64,000 bases of DNA from Saccharothrix espanaensis DSM 44229 (GTDB lineage Bacteria; Actinomycetota; Actinomycetes; Mycobacteriales; Pseudonocardiaceae). The position numbers were made by a program, and so were the translations under genes. Below are positions 15,545 through 24,523 of the stretch, in pieces. Position 1 is the stretch's first letter. Each line of letters starts with the position of its first letter. Below the pieces are notes generated by a model that was not told where the DNA came from, searched no databases, and worked only from the letters and a program-made list of their open reading frames with translations. The stretch is from assembly GCF_000328705.1 (NCBI RefSeq), contig NC_019673.1, positions 2,666,001 to 2,730,000 of the forward strand, given 5' to 3'.

Positions 15545-16501
15545 ATGGACTTGGGCTCGCGGCGCGTCGCGCTCGCCGTCGTGGCCATCGTACTGGTCGT
15601 CGCGGCCGGTGTGGTGTATGTGGTGAGGGTCGTACAAGACCAACCCGTGGTCCCGGTGGCCGCGGTGGACGCCGACCTGATGTTCGTGGAGCTGGCGGAC
15701 GGTCGGAGCAGGGTCGAACAGGTGGCGATGGACGCCCCTGACACCCGTAGCGGCACGCCGCTGGAGTGCCAGCGGGTGTACCGGGCCGCGGGGACGACGG
15801 TGTGCCTGAAACTGGCCGGCCCCGGCCCGACGTACGCGGCCGAGGTGACCCGCGACGGCAGTTCGCGCTCGGTCGCCCTGCCCGGCGTCCCGAGCCGGGC
15901 GAAGGTCTCGGCGTCCGGGCAGCTGGTGTCGTGGACGTCGTTCGTGACGGGCGACTCGTACTCGGTGCCCGGGGGCTTCTCGACCCGGACGGGCTTCTTC
16001 GACGTGCGGTCCGGGACGGCGGTGGAGTCCTTGGAAGGCTTCACGGCGGAGGTCGAGGGCAGCGTCCACACGGCACAGGACGTGAACTACTGGGGACTGA
16101 CAGTGGCCTCGGACGACCGGACCTTCTACGCGACCCTGGCGTCGGGGGGCTTCACGTGGTTGGTGAAGGGCGACCTGGTCGACCGTCGCCTGACGTCGCT
16201 GAGGCGTGACGCCGAGTGCCCGTCGCTGTCGCCGGACGGGACGAAGATCGCCTACAAGAAGCGGATCGGTCGGCTGGGACCGTGGGACCTCGCGGTGCTG
16301 GACCTGAAGACGGGCGAAGAGCGGAGATTGCCGGGCACGGCGGGGATCGACGACCAAGCCACCTGGCTGGACGACTCGCGCTTGGTGTTCTCGGCCATCC
16401 CGAAGGACGCCAAGCTGGCGGCGATCCACGAAGTACCGGCTGACGGGTCGGCCGAAGCCAAGGTCCTGATCCGGGACGCCACCTCGCCGTCACCTGTGTG
16501 A
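15545..16501 (+). CDS. Membrane-anchored TolB-like beta-propeller protein
   Basis: A 318-residue protein. A single N-terminal hydrophobic anchor (about residues 8-30) is followed by an extracytoplasmic region with PD40/TolB-like repeats, best seen as CPSLSPDGTKIAYKK, DLAVLDLKTGEERRL and DDQATWLDDSRLVFS. No catalytic motif is visible. ATG 15545 is preceded by AGGTGG; GTG codons at 15539 and 15542 are possible alternatives. It is divergent from the chain-length operon and could sense or bind the exported glycan. The function is not known. Confidence 0.75.
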   Translation: MDLGSRRVALAVVAIVLVVAAGVVYVVRVVQDQPVVPVAAVDADLMFVELADGRSRVEQVAMDAPDTRSGTPLECQRVYRAAGTTVCLKLAGPGPTYAAEVTRDGSSRSVALPGVPSRAKVSASGQLVSWTSFVTGDSYSVPGGFSTRTGFFDVRSGTAVESLEGFTAEVEGSVHTAQDVNYWGLTVASDDRTFYATLASGGFTWLVKGDLVDRRLTSLRRDAECPSLSPDGTKIAYKKRIGRLGPWDLAVLDLKTGEERRLPGTAGIDDQATWLDDSRLVFSAIPKDAKLAAIHEVPADGSAEAKVLIRDATSPSPV

Positions 16502-16701
16502 CGCCTGCTGCGGCGGGTTTGTCGGTGGTGCGTGGGATAATGGTGATCGGGGGCCGGCGGCCAGGCAGCCGGGGGCCGGGAGCCAGCAGCCGGGGCCGGG
16601 GGCCGGGGGCCGCGCCTGGGTGGCTTTGCGGGGGGCTGCGGAGACAAGCGGAAAGAGTCCTCGCCGAACGGGCGAGCCGCCAAGGATGACTGGTGCGGTG
16701 G
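16502..16701. other. GC-rich repetitive intergenic DNA
   Basis: Between the propeller stop and the palindromic element lie about 200 bases without a credible gene. Bases 16549-16613 are made of GGGGCC and GCCAGC-like repeats. A short hairpin CTCGCC-GAACG-GGCGAG follows near 16664-16680. Confidence 0.6.
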
Positions 16702-16835
16702 GCGTCGTGTCATCCCCGCATGGCCCGGTCTGAAGACAACCACCCTTGAGCAGTGAGTGCAAGCGAAAGGCGTGCTTGCACTCACTGCTCAAGCGCGGTT
16801 CGCTGCGCGCGGGCCATACGGGGATGACACGACGC
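16702..16835. mobile_element. MITE-like nested palindromic element
   Basis: The 134-base element has outer inverted repeats of 25 bases (16702-16726 and 16811-16835, one mismatch). Inner perfect inverted repeats of 20 bases (16745-16764 and 16774-16793) surround a 9-base loop. It contains no transposase. The sequence differs from neighbouring coding DNA and could fold into a long cruciform. A dispersed non-autonomous repeat or an intergenic structural element are both possible. It sits upstream of the first lipoprotein gene. Confidence 0.7.
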
Positions 16836-16915
16836 GGCAGGTGGATTGTGCGGGGGTGCCGCGAAACCTTTTGCCCTCCGGTCGCGATGTACCGGCTGAC
16901 GGAGGGGGCGTGCGC

Positions 16916-18193
16916 ATGCCGTTTGGCCGTGCGGGAGTGCTCGGCGGGGTGTTGGTTTTGTTGTGTTCGTGTGCGCCTGTTGTGCCGCCTGTGGCGCCAC
17001 CTGGTGAAGTGGTGGGTGGGCCTACCGCCGACTACTATCGGAAGTGGGTCAATGGGCCCAATCCGGCCGGGGATCCGAGTATTTTTCCGATCAACGTGTG
17101 GATGCAGGACCCGTCCGAAGTGGTTGACGGGAAGCTGGTCGGGGCTGCGTATCGGGAGATCGGTGTTCCCGCGACCTTGGGCCTTTGGGACGATCCGGCC
17201 TGGTCTCGGCGGCGCGATGCGCTGTTTGCCACTGGGTGGTCTGCGTATGTGTCGCACGGGAAGGTCGATTCCGTGCTTGCGGATCCCGGGCACGCTCGCA
17301 GTTTTCTCGGATATCTGCTCGTTGACGAACCCGATATGCAGAAGTCCAGTGGCGGGCGTCTCCATCCCGAGTTCCAGCCGTCGGCTGTGCTTCGGGTCGC
17401 GCAGGAGACGCGGGCGAAGGATCCTTCACGGCCGACGGTCGTCAACTTCGGTGCGTGGATGGGTACGCCGAAAGGGCGGGAGCGGTACGGGTTTGTCGAG
17501 CAGAGTTACGAAGACGACATGCGTACCTACTGCTCGGCCGCCGATATCGCCTCCGCCGACTACTACGGGTGGTCGGATGCGGATTCCGGGGTGGTCGGGG
17601 CATTTCGGTACGGCGAAGTCGTGGACACCATGCGGCGGTGGTGTGGCGCGGACAAGCCGGTGTTCGGGTTTGTCGAGACCGGGCACCCGTATGAAGACGG
17701 CGAATTGATCTCGCCGGACCAGGTCGAGTCGGCGGTGTGGAACTGCGTGCTGCACGGGGCGAACGGCATCAACTACTTCGCGCACAGCTTCTACCCGGAG
17801 GGGCGCGGTGACTTTGCCAGTGCGGTGAGCCGGGCCGATGTGGCATCACGGCTGAAGGCCCTCAACGCGCGGTTGCAGGCGCTTGCCCCGGTGTTGAACG
17901 CGCCGGCGGTGGGTGGGGTGCAAGGGAAGGGTGTGGCGGAGGGGAAGGGTGCTGTGCCTGTTGCGGTCCTGCACAAGGTGGTTGAGGGGTGGCACTACGT
18001 GTTCGTGCAGGCGGATGGGGATGAGGCACGGCCTGGTAGTGCGCGCACGCGGGTTGAGTTGTCCTTGCCGTTGGGCGCTCGGGGTGACGTCGAGGTGTTG
18101 GACGAAGGGCGGTCGGTGGCGGTGGTCGACGGGGTCCTGGTTGATGACTTCGAGCCGTACCAGGTTCACGTGTACCGGTTCGCGACCAGTTGA
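16916..18193 (+). CDS. Glycoside-hydrolase-like lipoprotein, copy 1
   Basis: A 425-residue lipoprotein with a short signal peptide and lipobox Cys19 (LLCSC). The mature part looks like a TIM-barrel hydrolase. A VDEPD motif at residues 136-140 and FVETGHP later resemble the acid/base and nucleophile glutamates of clan-A glycosidases, though no family is certain. It is a close paralogue of the gene at 23086, sharing NGPNPAGDP, FPINVWMQDPS and MRTYCSAADIASADYYGW. ATG 16916 has GGAGG ten bases upstream. Codon third positions here are less GC-biased than in copy 2, hinting at different history. The end of the gene is tandemly repeated. Confidence 0.75.
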   Translation: MPFGRAGVLGGVLVLLCSCAPVVPPVAPPGEVVGGPTADYYRKWVNGPNPAGDPSIFPINVWMQDPSEVVDGKLVGAAYREIGVPATLGLWDDPAWSRRRDALFATGWSAYVSHGKVDSVLADPGHARSFLGYLLVDEPDMQKSSGGRLHPEFQPSAVLRVAQETRAKDPSRPTVVNFGAWMGTPKGRERYGFVEQSYEDDMRTYCSAADIASADYYGWSDADSGVVGAFRYGEVVDTMRRWCGADKPVFGFVETGHPYEDGELISPDQVESAVWNCVLHGANGINYFAHSFYPEGRGDFASAVSRADVASRLKALNARLQALAPVLNAPAVGGVQGKGVAEGKGAVPVAVLHKVVEGWHYVFVQADGDEARPGSARTRVELSLPLGARGDVEVLDEGRSVAVVDGVLVDDFEPYQVHVYRFATS

Positions 18194-18228
18194 TTCGTGA
18201 CCAGTTGATTGGCGACCAGTTGAGGGGT
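18184..18228 (+). repeat. 15-base tandem repeat over the stop codon
   Basis: Three copies of GACCAGTTGA-N5 start at 18184, 18199 and 18214. The first contains the stop codon of the lipoprotein gene. Because the period is a multiple of three, the two extra TGA codons are in the same frame. Confidence 0.85.
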
Positions 18229-18317
18229 CGGCCCACACCGCTGGTCGGTCTGCTTGGCGTGAGGTCACGCTTCGGCGTGGGAGCAGCGGTGAGGGCGACG
18301 GGGCGTCCCGAGGGGTG

Positions 18318-18390
18318 GGGGCGAAGTCCTGGGGGGTGAGGGGCGAAGTCCTGGGGGGTGAAGGGTGAGGGGCGAAGTCCTGAGGGATGG
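18318..18390. repeat. Imperfect direct repeats of 22-29 bases
   Basis: Three copies of GGGGCGAAGTCCTG with G-rich spacers occur between the convergent lipoprotein and glycosyltransferase genes, with spacing of 22 and then 29 bases. Confidence 0.75.
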
Positions 18391-18402
18391 GGGGCTCGGG
18401 GG

Positions 18403-19620
18403 TCAGACTTGTAGTTCTCGTCTGAGGACCTTGTCCAGTTCGTGGCCGGCGGCGTCCCAGGAGCGGCTGGAGACGCTGGCTGAGGCGGTGTGGGCCAGCT
18501 GGGCGAAGTCGGGGGTGGTGACCACGTCGGACAGTTCCCGGGCCAGGTCGTGGGGGGTTGCGGGGGCGTAGCGGACGTGGTCGTTGTCCAGGACCACGCG
18601 GTTGTGCGGTGCGTCGTTCACCACCGGGAGGCAGCCCGCTGCCAGCATCTCGTGGGGGACCAGGGACACGTTCGTCATCGACAGGGTCAGGCCCGCGTAG
18701 CACCTGTTGTAGATGTCGTTGAGCTGGTCCGGGGTCACCAGGCCGTGGTCGGCGTGGCGGGGGCCCAGTTGGCCGATCTTCTCGCCGTACGTGTGGATGT
18801 TGATGTCCGGGTGACGTTCCGCGAAGATCTCCAGCGCCAGCAGGCCGATCTCGATCGCACGTCTGGGGGCCAGCCTCCGCGCGTAGAACACCACGCCGTC
18901 CCGGCGGGAGTTCTCCTTGAGGTGGTAGCGGTCCGCGTCGCAGCCGAAGTCGAACCAGTCCGCGGGCATCCCCACGTCGGCGCGGAGCTTCTCGGCCAGG
19001 TACCGGCCCGCGGTGAAGCCGTGGAAGCCCATCCGGTAGGTGTTGTCGGCCAGCGTGGACAGGCCCCCCACCGGGTAGAACCACGGCTCGTAGTCCTGGA
19101 CCAGGTAGAACCTCTTGCCCGCGCACGGGTCGTTGAACGCCGGGTAGGCGGTCATCCACGCGGTGGCGAACACGGCGTGGGCGTCGGCCATTCCCGTTGT
19201 CACGTCGAGCACCTGGCCGCGGAACCCCGGGTACGACGCCCTGATGACGGGCTCGTGGTCCGCGGCGCGGCTGCCGTAGACGTCGTAGAGGTACAGGCGG
19301 CAGGTGTGGCCCAGCGACTCCAGGTGCTGGATCAGGCGGAACATCGTCGTGTGGCCGCCGGAACCCGGTGCGGGCGGGGTGCTCACCCAGTTGACGGTGA
19401 GCGAACCGTCCTGGGGGATGGGCGGGACGGTGGTGGGCTTGCGGTGGCTGATGTCGGCGTTTCTGACGTCTTCCAGCCGAACCGGGAAGACGTCCTCGTC
19501 GGCACCCAGGCGCTTGGCCGCGTTGCGCAGCGCACGTGCGCCCAACTGCCGCACACCCTCTTCCCGGACGATCCGGGACATCTGGTGCGCCCTTCGCTGG
19601 AACACCTGGACTGCCTTCAA
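18403..19620 (-). CDS. WsaF-like (rhamnosyl) glycosyltransferase
   Basis: A 405-residue glycosyltransferase of GT4-like fold resembling the rhamnosyltransferase WsaF. It shows VNWVSTPPAPGSGGHTTMFR near the N-terminal domain, YLVQDYEPWFYPVG, the linker GVVFYARRLAPRR and the C-terminal donor-site block SLVPHEMLAAGCLPV. I take TTG 19620, overlapping the flippase stop as TTGA and preceded by GAAGGGG, as the start; ATG 19579-19581 is the alternative. It is the last gene of a three-gene run 22090 to 18403 with the flippase and a GT2. It probably adds a deoxyhexose to the repeat unit, but the sugar is unproven. Confidence 0.8.
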   Translation of the reverse strand: MKAVQVFQRRAHQMSRIVREEGVRQLGARALRNAAKRLGADEDVFPVRLEDVRNADISHRKPTTVPPIPQDGSLTVNWVSTPPAPGSGGHTTMFRLIQHLESLGHTCRLYLYDVYGSRAADHEPVIRASYPGFRGQVLDVTTGMADAHAVFATAWMTAYPAFNDPCAGKRFYLVQDYEPWFYPVGGLSTLADNTYRMGFHGFTAGRYLAEKLRADVGMPADWFDFGCDADRYHLKENSRRDGVVFYARRLAPRRAIEIGLLALEIFAERHPDINIHTYGEKIGQLGPRHADHGLVTPDQLNDIYNRCYAGLTLSMTNVSLVPHEMLAAGCLPVVNDAPHNRVVLDNDHVRYAPATPHDLARELSDVVTTPDFAQLAHTASASVSSRSWDAAGHELDKVLRRELQV

Positions 19621-21044
19621 CGCTGACCCCTTCGCAGCAGCCCCAGCGCCTCGTGGCGCAGGGGGAAGACGACGGCGGCATAGGCCATCAGCGACAGCGC
19701 GCCGCCGATGATCAAGCGCCACAACGAGTTCGGGACGAACCACTGGACGGTGAGCGCCACCGCGACCATCACGGCCCCGCCCAGCAGGGGCCTGGCGACG
19801 GCCTTGGCCAGCGTCTTGGCCTTGACCCCGTACGGCCGGAAGGCGATCAGGTACGCGGGCATGATGAACACCAGCACGACCACGCTCTGCGCCAACGCCA
19901 CGCCGCGGATGCCGTCGAGGTGCGCGCCCAGCGCGAGCAGGGGGACCAGGGCGACCAGCCAGACGACGTGGATGACCAGGATGGCCTTCGAACGCCCGGC
20001 GCTGGCCAGGTAGTCGTAGCCCAGCTCCAGCGCCACCCGCATGGCACCCAGCAGGACCAGGGCGGCCAGGGCGGCGGCCGTCGGGGCCCAGCGCTCGCCG
20101 TAGACGGTGCGCACCAGCGGGTCCGCCAGGGACGCCAGCAGGACGCACGCCGGGACGGTGAACAGGGCCAGCAGGCCCAGGGCTCGGGCGAACGTCCGCT
20201 GGAACAGGTCCGGGTCGTCGCGGACCTTGGAGAACGCGGCCAGCGACACGCTGCGCACCGGCTGGGAGAACGCGCCCACCGGCCAGTTCGCCAGGTTCGT
20301 CGCCAGCAGGTAGTAGCCCAGCGGCAAGGTGCCGAGCATGCTGCCGACGATGATGCTGTCGACGTTCAGCACGCCGAACACCAGCAGCGACGCGCCCGCG
20401 AGCGGCAGGCCGAAGCCGAGCAGCTCACGGGCCTTCGTGCGGTCGAAGCCGGGGCGGTAGCGCTCCTTGGTGAACGCGAACATCACGACGGCGGCGGTCA
20501 CGTTCGTGGCGATCCTGGACCAGGCGAGGCTCCACGCGCCGAAGCCCATCAGGGCCAGGACGACGACCACCGCGGTGCCGACGACGAAGGCCGAGGTGTC
20601 GGCGGCGAACTTGTGGTCCTGGCGGAACTCGCGCTGGAGCAGGGCCCCGGGCACCGCCGACGCGCCCGCGACCACGAGGGCCACCGACATGAGCTGGATC
20701 ACGCCGGTGGCCTGCGGGGTGTCCATCGCCTCGGCGAAGAAGGGCGCGCCGATCACGCAGATGCCGCAGAGCACGCAGCCGGACAGGATCGACAGCGTGG
20801 TGACGGTCGGTGCCAGGTCCTTCACCGGCCCGTCGGTGCGCACCAGGGCGACGCTCACGCCCATCTCGCTGACGCTGAGCACGATGTTGAGCACGACGAG
20901 CGCGACGGCGAACACGCCGAACTGCTCGGGTGCGATCAGGCGCGCCAGCAGGACGCCGACGCCGACCTGGGAGACCCGCTGAAGGAGGCTGTTGATGGCG
21001 CTCCAGCGGATGGCCCTGGTGACCTTGCCCTCCAGGGTGGTCAC
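19617..21044 (-). CDS. Polysaccharide flippase (MOP/Wzx family)
   Basis: A 475-residue membrane protein with about 12-14 hydrophobic segments and the typical N-terminus of MOP-superfamily polysaccharide exporters (VLLARLIAPEQFGVFAVALV). Such proteins flip undecaprenyl-linked repeat units to the outer leaflet. The start GTG 21044 overlaps the GT2 stop (GTGA), and the stop overlaps the next glycosyltransferase. It is the only flippase in the window and so the likely exporter for the locus. The second half (VKAKTLAKAVARPLLGG) continues the regular helix pattern without breaks. Confidence 0.85.
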   Translation of the reverse strand: MTTLEGKVTRAIRWSAINSLLQRVSQVGVGVLLARLIAPEQFGVFAVALVVLNIVLSVSEMGVSVALVRTDGPVKDLAPTVTTLSILSGCVLCGICVIGAPFFAEAMDTPQATGVIQLMSVALVVAGASAVPGALLQREFRQDHKFAADTSAFVVGTAVVVVLALMGFGAWSLAWSRIATNVTAAVVMFAFTKERYRPGFDRTKARELLGFGLPLAGASLLVFGVLNVDSIIVGSMLGTLPLGYYLLATNLANWPVGAFSQPVRSVSLAAFSKVRDDPDLFQRTFARALGLLALFTVPACVLLASLADPLVRTVYGERWAPTAAALAALVLLGAMRVALELGYDYLASAGRSKAILVIHVVWLVALVPLLALGAHLDGIRGVALAQSVVVLVFIMPAYLIAFRPYGVKAKTLAKAVARPLLGGAVMVAVALTVQWFVPNSLWRLIIGGALSLMAYAAVVFPLRHEALGLLRRGQR

Positions 21045-22090
21045 TGTCCGCGCCACTTCCAGACCTGCTTGCCGATCAGGCCGCGGCCGCGCTTGGCCAG
21101 GTGCGCGCCGACGAACAGCTGGGTGCGGCTGCACACGGCGGGCCCCAGCGCCTTGCGCCGCTGCAACGCGCGGTACTCGGGCAGTCGCTCGGCGTGCGGG
21201 TAGACCTTGCGGGCGAACTCCGCCAGTTCCTCGGTGGGGATCTCGTCGAGCTTGTCCCGGTCGTACGCGCGGACCGCGCGCCACAGGGCGTCCTTGGCGA
21301 TGGACCGGTTGGCGAGGTTCTTCAGCCGCGGCGGGAGGTCGGGGTGTTCGGAGAAGAACCGGTCGAACACCGCCTGTCGCTGCTCCAGGTCGGCGAACAC
21401 GGAGGAGAACTGGGTCCGGAACATGCTCTGCTGGTGGACCCGGTAGTACGCCGCGGGCTCGCCGCGCACGTAGCCGATGTCGGAGACCGCCGCGATGCGC
21501 ATCCACATCTCCAGGTCGCCGGCGTGCGGCAGGTCCGGCCGGTAGCCGCCGACCCGCTGCTGGATCGACGTGCGCACGACGGCCTCCGGCGAGGACAGCA
21601 CGTTCTGGCCGGTGCGGCAGCGGTTCTCGATCCAGTCCACTCCGGACCAGACGGTGCGGCCGGCGGGCGGCGTCACGATCGAGGGCAGGTCGTCGTGGTC
21701 GGAGTAGTACACGACCCGGCCGTAGACCATGCCGACGTTCGGGTGCGCCTGGAAGACCTCGGCGGCACGGGCCAGCGCGCCCGGCGCGAGCAGGTCGTCG
21801 GCCGAGAGCAGGACCGTGTAGTCGGCCTTGGCCCACTCCAGCAGGCCCTCGTTGTAGGTGGCGATGTGGCCCTGGTTGACTTCGTGGCGGCGACCTTCGA
21901 CACGCGGGTCCTCGGTCAGCTCCGCCATCACCTCGGGCGTGTCGTCGGTCGACGTGTCGTCGATGACGAGCACGCGCACGTCCACGCCCGGCTGGTCGAG
22001 CACGCTGCGCACGCATGCTCTGAGGAACCGCGCGTAGTTGTAGCAAGGTATGACGACGTCGACCGTGGGTCGTGTCGGGGCTTGAGTCAC
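21041..22090 (-). CDS. GT2-family glycosyltransferase
   Basis: A 349-residue GT-A fold enzyme. It opens with VDVVIPCYNYARFLRACVRS, has LVIDDTSTDDT for nucleotide binding, LLSADDLL (Asp98-Asp99) as the DxD-like metal site, and an acceptor-side HAGDLEMWMRI motif. It is the first gene of the minus-strand run, coupled to the flippase by GTGA. It should act at the cytoplasmic membrane face on the lipid-linked intermediate. The sugar and acceptor cannot be deduced. Confidence 0.87.
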   Translation of the reverse strand: MTQAPTRPTVDVVIPCYNYARFLRACVRSVLDQPGVDVRVLVIDDTSTDDTPEVMAELTEDPRVEGRRHEVNQGHIATYNEGLLEWAKADYTVLLSADDLLAPGALARAAEVFQAHPNVGMVYGRVVYYSDHDDLPSIVTPPAGRTVWSGVDWIENRCRTGQNVLSSPEAVVRTSIQQRVGGYRPDLPHAGDLEMWMRIAAVSDIGYVRGEPAAYYRVHQQSMFRTQFSSVFADLEQRQAVFDRFFSEHPDLPPRLKNLANRSIAKDALWRAVRAYDRDKLDEIPTEELAEFARKVYPHAERLPEYRALQRRKALGPAVCSRTQLFVGAHLAKRGRGLIGKQVWKWRGQ

Positions 22091-22209
22091 GTCCTAGACA
22101 TCGGTGCCGGCGTCGGATCGTTAACCGCCGGCCGTCACGGATCGTGCGCGGCACGCGGATAACGATGGGCGCGGGATCCCGATGTACCGGGCAACGGGAA
22201 GGGGACGTG

Positions 22210-23070
22210 ATGGACCACGTCATTCTGACGCGCTTCAACCTGCCGTCCGTGGGTGCCGAGAGCATCGTGCGGGCGCGGGAGGGGTGGTTGACCGAGCGCG
22301 TCGGGCTGTTCGAGCGGTACTGCCTGCCGTCGGTGCGCGCGCAGACGTCCGCGAACTTCGAGTGGATCATCTACTTCGACCCGGAGAGCCCCCGGTGGCT
22401 CAAGGACCGGATCGAGCAGCACGGCGACGCGTACACGCCGGTGTTCCGGGAGCAGGTGAGCCGGGAGGAGCTGGTCGAGGACCTGGGCAAGCTGTTCCCG
22501 GTGCGCGGCGACGGGCTGATCACGACCAACCTCGACAACGACGACGGGCTGGCCTCGAACTTCGTCGCGCGGCTGCAGGGCGACCCCCCGACGGGTCGCC
22601 GCACCGCGCTGTACCTGGCGAACGGGCTGGTCAAGAGCCCGGAGGGGCTGTTCGCGCACCACGACAAGGACAACGCGTTCGCGTCCGTGCGGGAGAGCTG
22701 GGACGCCCCGATCACGTGCTGGGCGGACTGGCACAACCGGCTGGACCGGCACGCCGAGGTGGTCTCGCTGGGTGGTGCGCCGGGCTGGCTCCAGGTCGTG
22801 CACGGCGGCAACGTGAGCAACCGGACGCGCGGTCGGCTGGTCGCGCCCGCGCCCTACCGCGCGCTGTTCGGCGACTCGCTGGACGACGTGCCCGAGCCCG
22901 ACGGCCGGGTGCTGGCCCGGGACCGGTTCGTCGGGCACCCCTCGCGGGTCGCTCGGGACGGTGCCCGGTACCTGGCCAAGACCGCGGCGATGAAGGTGCT
23001 CGGACCGGACGGGTTCGAGAAGGCCAAGCGGGTCATCGCCGCGCGCGGCCGGACCACCCCGCCGAACTGA
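22210..23070 (+). CDS. Rhamnosyltransferase-like glycosyltransferase (PF11316 type)
   Basis: A 286-residue protein whose pattern (HVILTRFN at the start, FEWIIYFDPESP, then TNLDNDDGL with Asp109, Asp111 and Asp112) matches the putative rhamnosyl transferase family. The acidic cluster should bind the metal-nucleotide. ATG 22210 follows GGGGACGTG. It is divergent from the GT2-flippase-WsaF run across about 120 bases and is followed after 15 bases by the second lipoprotein gene, so those two are probably co-transcribed. The role in glycan assembly is inferred from context. Confidence 0.75.
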   Translation: MDHVILTRFNLPSVGAESIVRAREGWLTERVGLFERYCLPSVRAQTSANFEWIIYFDPESPRWLKDRIEQHGDAYTPVFREQVSREELVEDLGKLFPVRGDGLITTNLDNDDGLASNFVARLQGDPPTGRRTALYLANGLVKSPEGLFAHHDKDNAFASVRESWDAPITCWADWHNRLDRHAEVVSLGGAPGWLQVVHGGNVSNRTRGRLVAPAPYRALFGDSLDDVPEPDGRVLARDRFVGHPSRVARDGARYLAKTAAMKVLGPDGFEKAKRVIAARGRTTPPN

Positions 23071-23085
23071 ACGGACGACGAACCG

Positions 23086-24339
23086 ATGGCTCGTGCTCGA
23101 CTGGTGGCCGCTGTGGTGCTTCTCACGGCCGCCTGCACGGCGGAGGCCGAACCGCCGCCGCCCCTCCCGTCCGCCCCGCAGGGCGGTTCGGTGGTCGACT
23201 ACTACAAGAAGTGGGCCAACGGGCCCAACCCGGCCGGGGACCCGGCGATCTTCCCGATCAACGTCTGGATGCAGGACCCGTCGTCGGTGGAGAACGGCGC
23301 GAAGATCGGCCGGACCTACCAGGAGCTCGGGATCGACTTCGGCCTCGGGCTCTGGGAGGACGAGTGGTACTACCTGCGCAAGGAGGGCCTGGAGCAGACC
23401 GACTGGCGGGTGTACCCGGACGCCAAGCGGGTGGACGAGGTCCTCAAGGACACCGCGCACGCGCGCAACTACGTGGGGTACGTGATCGCCGACGAACCGG
23501 ACATGAATAAGGTCTACGGCGACGTGTTCCACCCCGACATGCAGCCGTCGGCGATCGTGGCCAAGGCGGAGGGGGTCCGCGCCAAGGACCCGTCGCGGCC
23601 GACCTACCTGAACTTCGGGGTCTGGATGGGCACGCCCGGCGGCGGCGTCGGGTACGGCCACATCGAGAAGACCTACGAAGAGGACATGCGCACGTACTGC
23701 TCGGCGGCGGACATCGCGTCGGCGGACTACTACGGGTGGACGCACCCCGACCGCGGTGACCGGGTGGGTGCGTTCAGCTACGGCGCGGTCATCGACACCA
23801 TGCGCAAGTGGTGCGGGCCGGACAAGCCGCTGTACGGGTTCGTGGAGACCGGGCACCCGCACACGCACGGCGAGACGATCACGCCCGACCAGCTCGAATC
23901 CGCCGTGTGGAACACGATCCTGCACGGCGCGACCGGCATCAACTACTTCGCGCACAGCTTCTACACCGAGGGCAAGGGCGAGTACTCCAGCGTGCTGACC
24001 CGGCCGGAGATCACCGCGAAGGTCAAGGCCGTGAACGCCCGGCTGAAGTCGCTCGCGCCGGTGCTCAACGCGCCGAACCGGCCCGGGGTCACCGCCAGGG
24101 GCGACAACGCGGTGCCGGTTTCGGTGCTGCACAAAGACGCTCTGGGCGCGCGGTGGGTGATCGCGCAGACCGACGGCAACACTTCGCTTCCCCGAAGTGG
24201 GTCGGCACGGGTCGAGATCACCGTCCCGGTCGAGTCGGGCACCGCGACGGTGGTCGACGAGAACCGGACGGTGCCGATCGAGAACGGGAAGATCGTCGAC
24301 GACTTCGGCGCCTACCAGGTCCACGTCTACCGGTTCTGA
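23086..24339 (+). CDS. Glycoside-hydrolase-like lipoprotein, copy 2
   Basis: A 417-residue lipoprotein with Cys17 as probable lipidation site (LLTAAC). It is a full-length paralogue of the gene at 16916. Shared blocks include NGPNPAGDP, INVWMQDPSSV, ADEPDM (residues 135-140), MRTYCSAADIASADYYGW, the GFVETGHP glutamate and GINYFAHSFY. Its codon use is strongly GC-biased, unlike copy 1. It probably works on the cell surface, trimming or cleaving a glycan. The two copies bracket the glycosyltransferase and flippase genes, which supports a role tied to this polymer. Confidence 0.78.
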   Translation: MARARLVAAVVLLTAACTAEAEPPPPLPSAPQGGSVVDYYKKWANGPNPAGDPAIFPINVWMQDPSSVENGAKIGRTYQELGIDFGLGLWEDEWYYLRKEGLEQTDWRVYPDAKRVDEVLKDTAHARNYVGYVIADEPDMNKVYGDVFHPDMQPSAIVAKAEGVRAKDPSRPTYLNFGVWMGTPGGGVGYGHIEKTYEEDMRTYCSAADIASADYYGWTHPDRGDRVGAFSYGAVIDTMRKWCGPDKPLYGFVETGHPHTHGETITPDQLESAVWNTILHGATGINYFAHSFYTEGKGEYSSVLTRPEITAKVKAVNARLKSLAPVLNAPNRPGVTARGDNAVPVSVLHKDALGARWVIAQTDGNTSLPRSGSARVEITVPVESGTATVVDENRTVPIENGKIVDDFGAYQVHVYRF

Positions 24340-24523
24340 CGGCGATCGCGGCGGCGTGGGTCGGTGGGCGGAAGCGGAGACATGGTCGCGGGGTGTCACC
24401 GGTGACGAGCGGGGGGTTCCGGTACCGATCACGGGCCGGTGTGAACGGGTTCGTGGCTAACGGGGGGCGGCATTCCCGCGATTGGGGCAATGCGGGGTAC
24501 CCAGTCGACATGGAGGCCACCCG

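Noticed and set aside
16746..16792. The inner palindrome considered as a simple rho-independent terminator of the propeller gene.
   Set aside because: It is part of a larger element with second outer inverted repeats and lies more than 240 bases from the stop, unlike the compact hairpins at 5228 and 10289.
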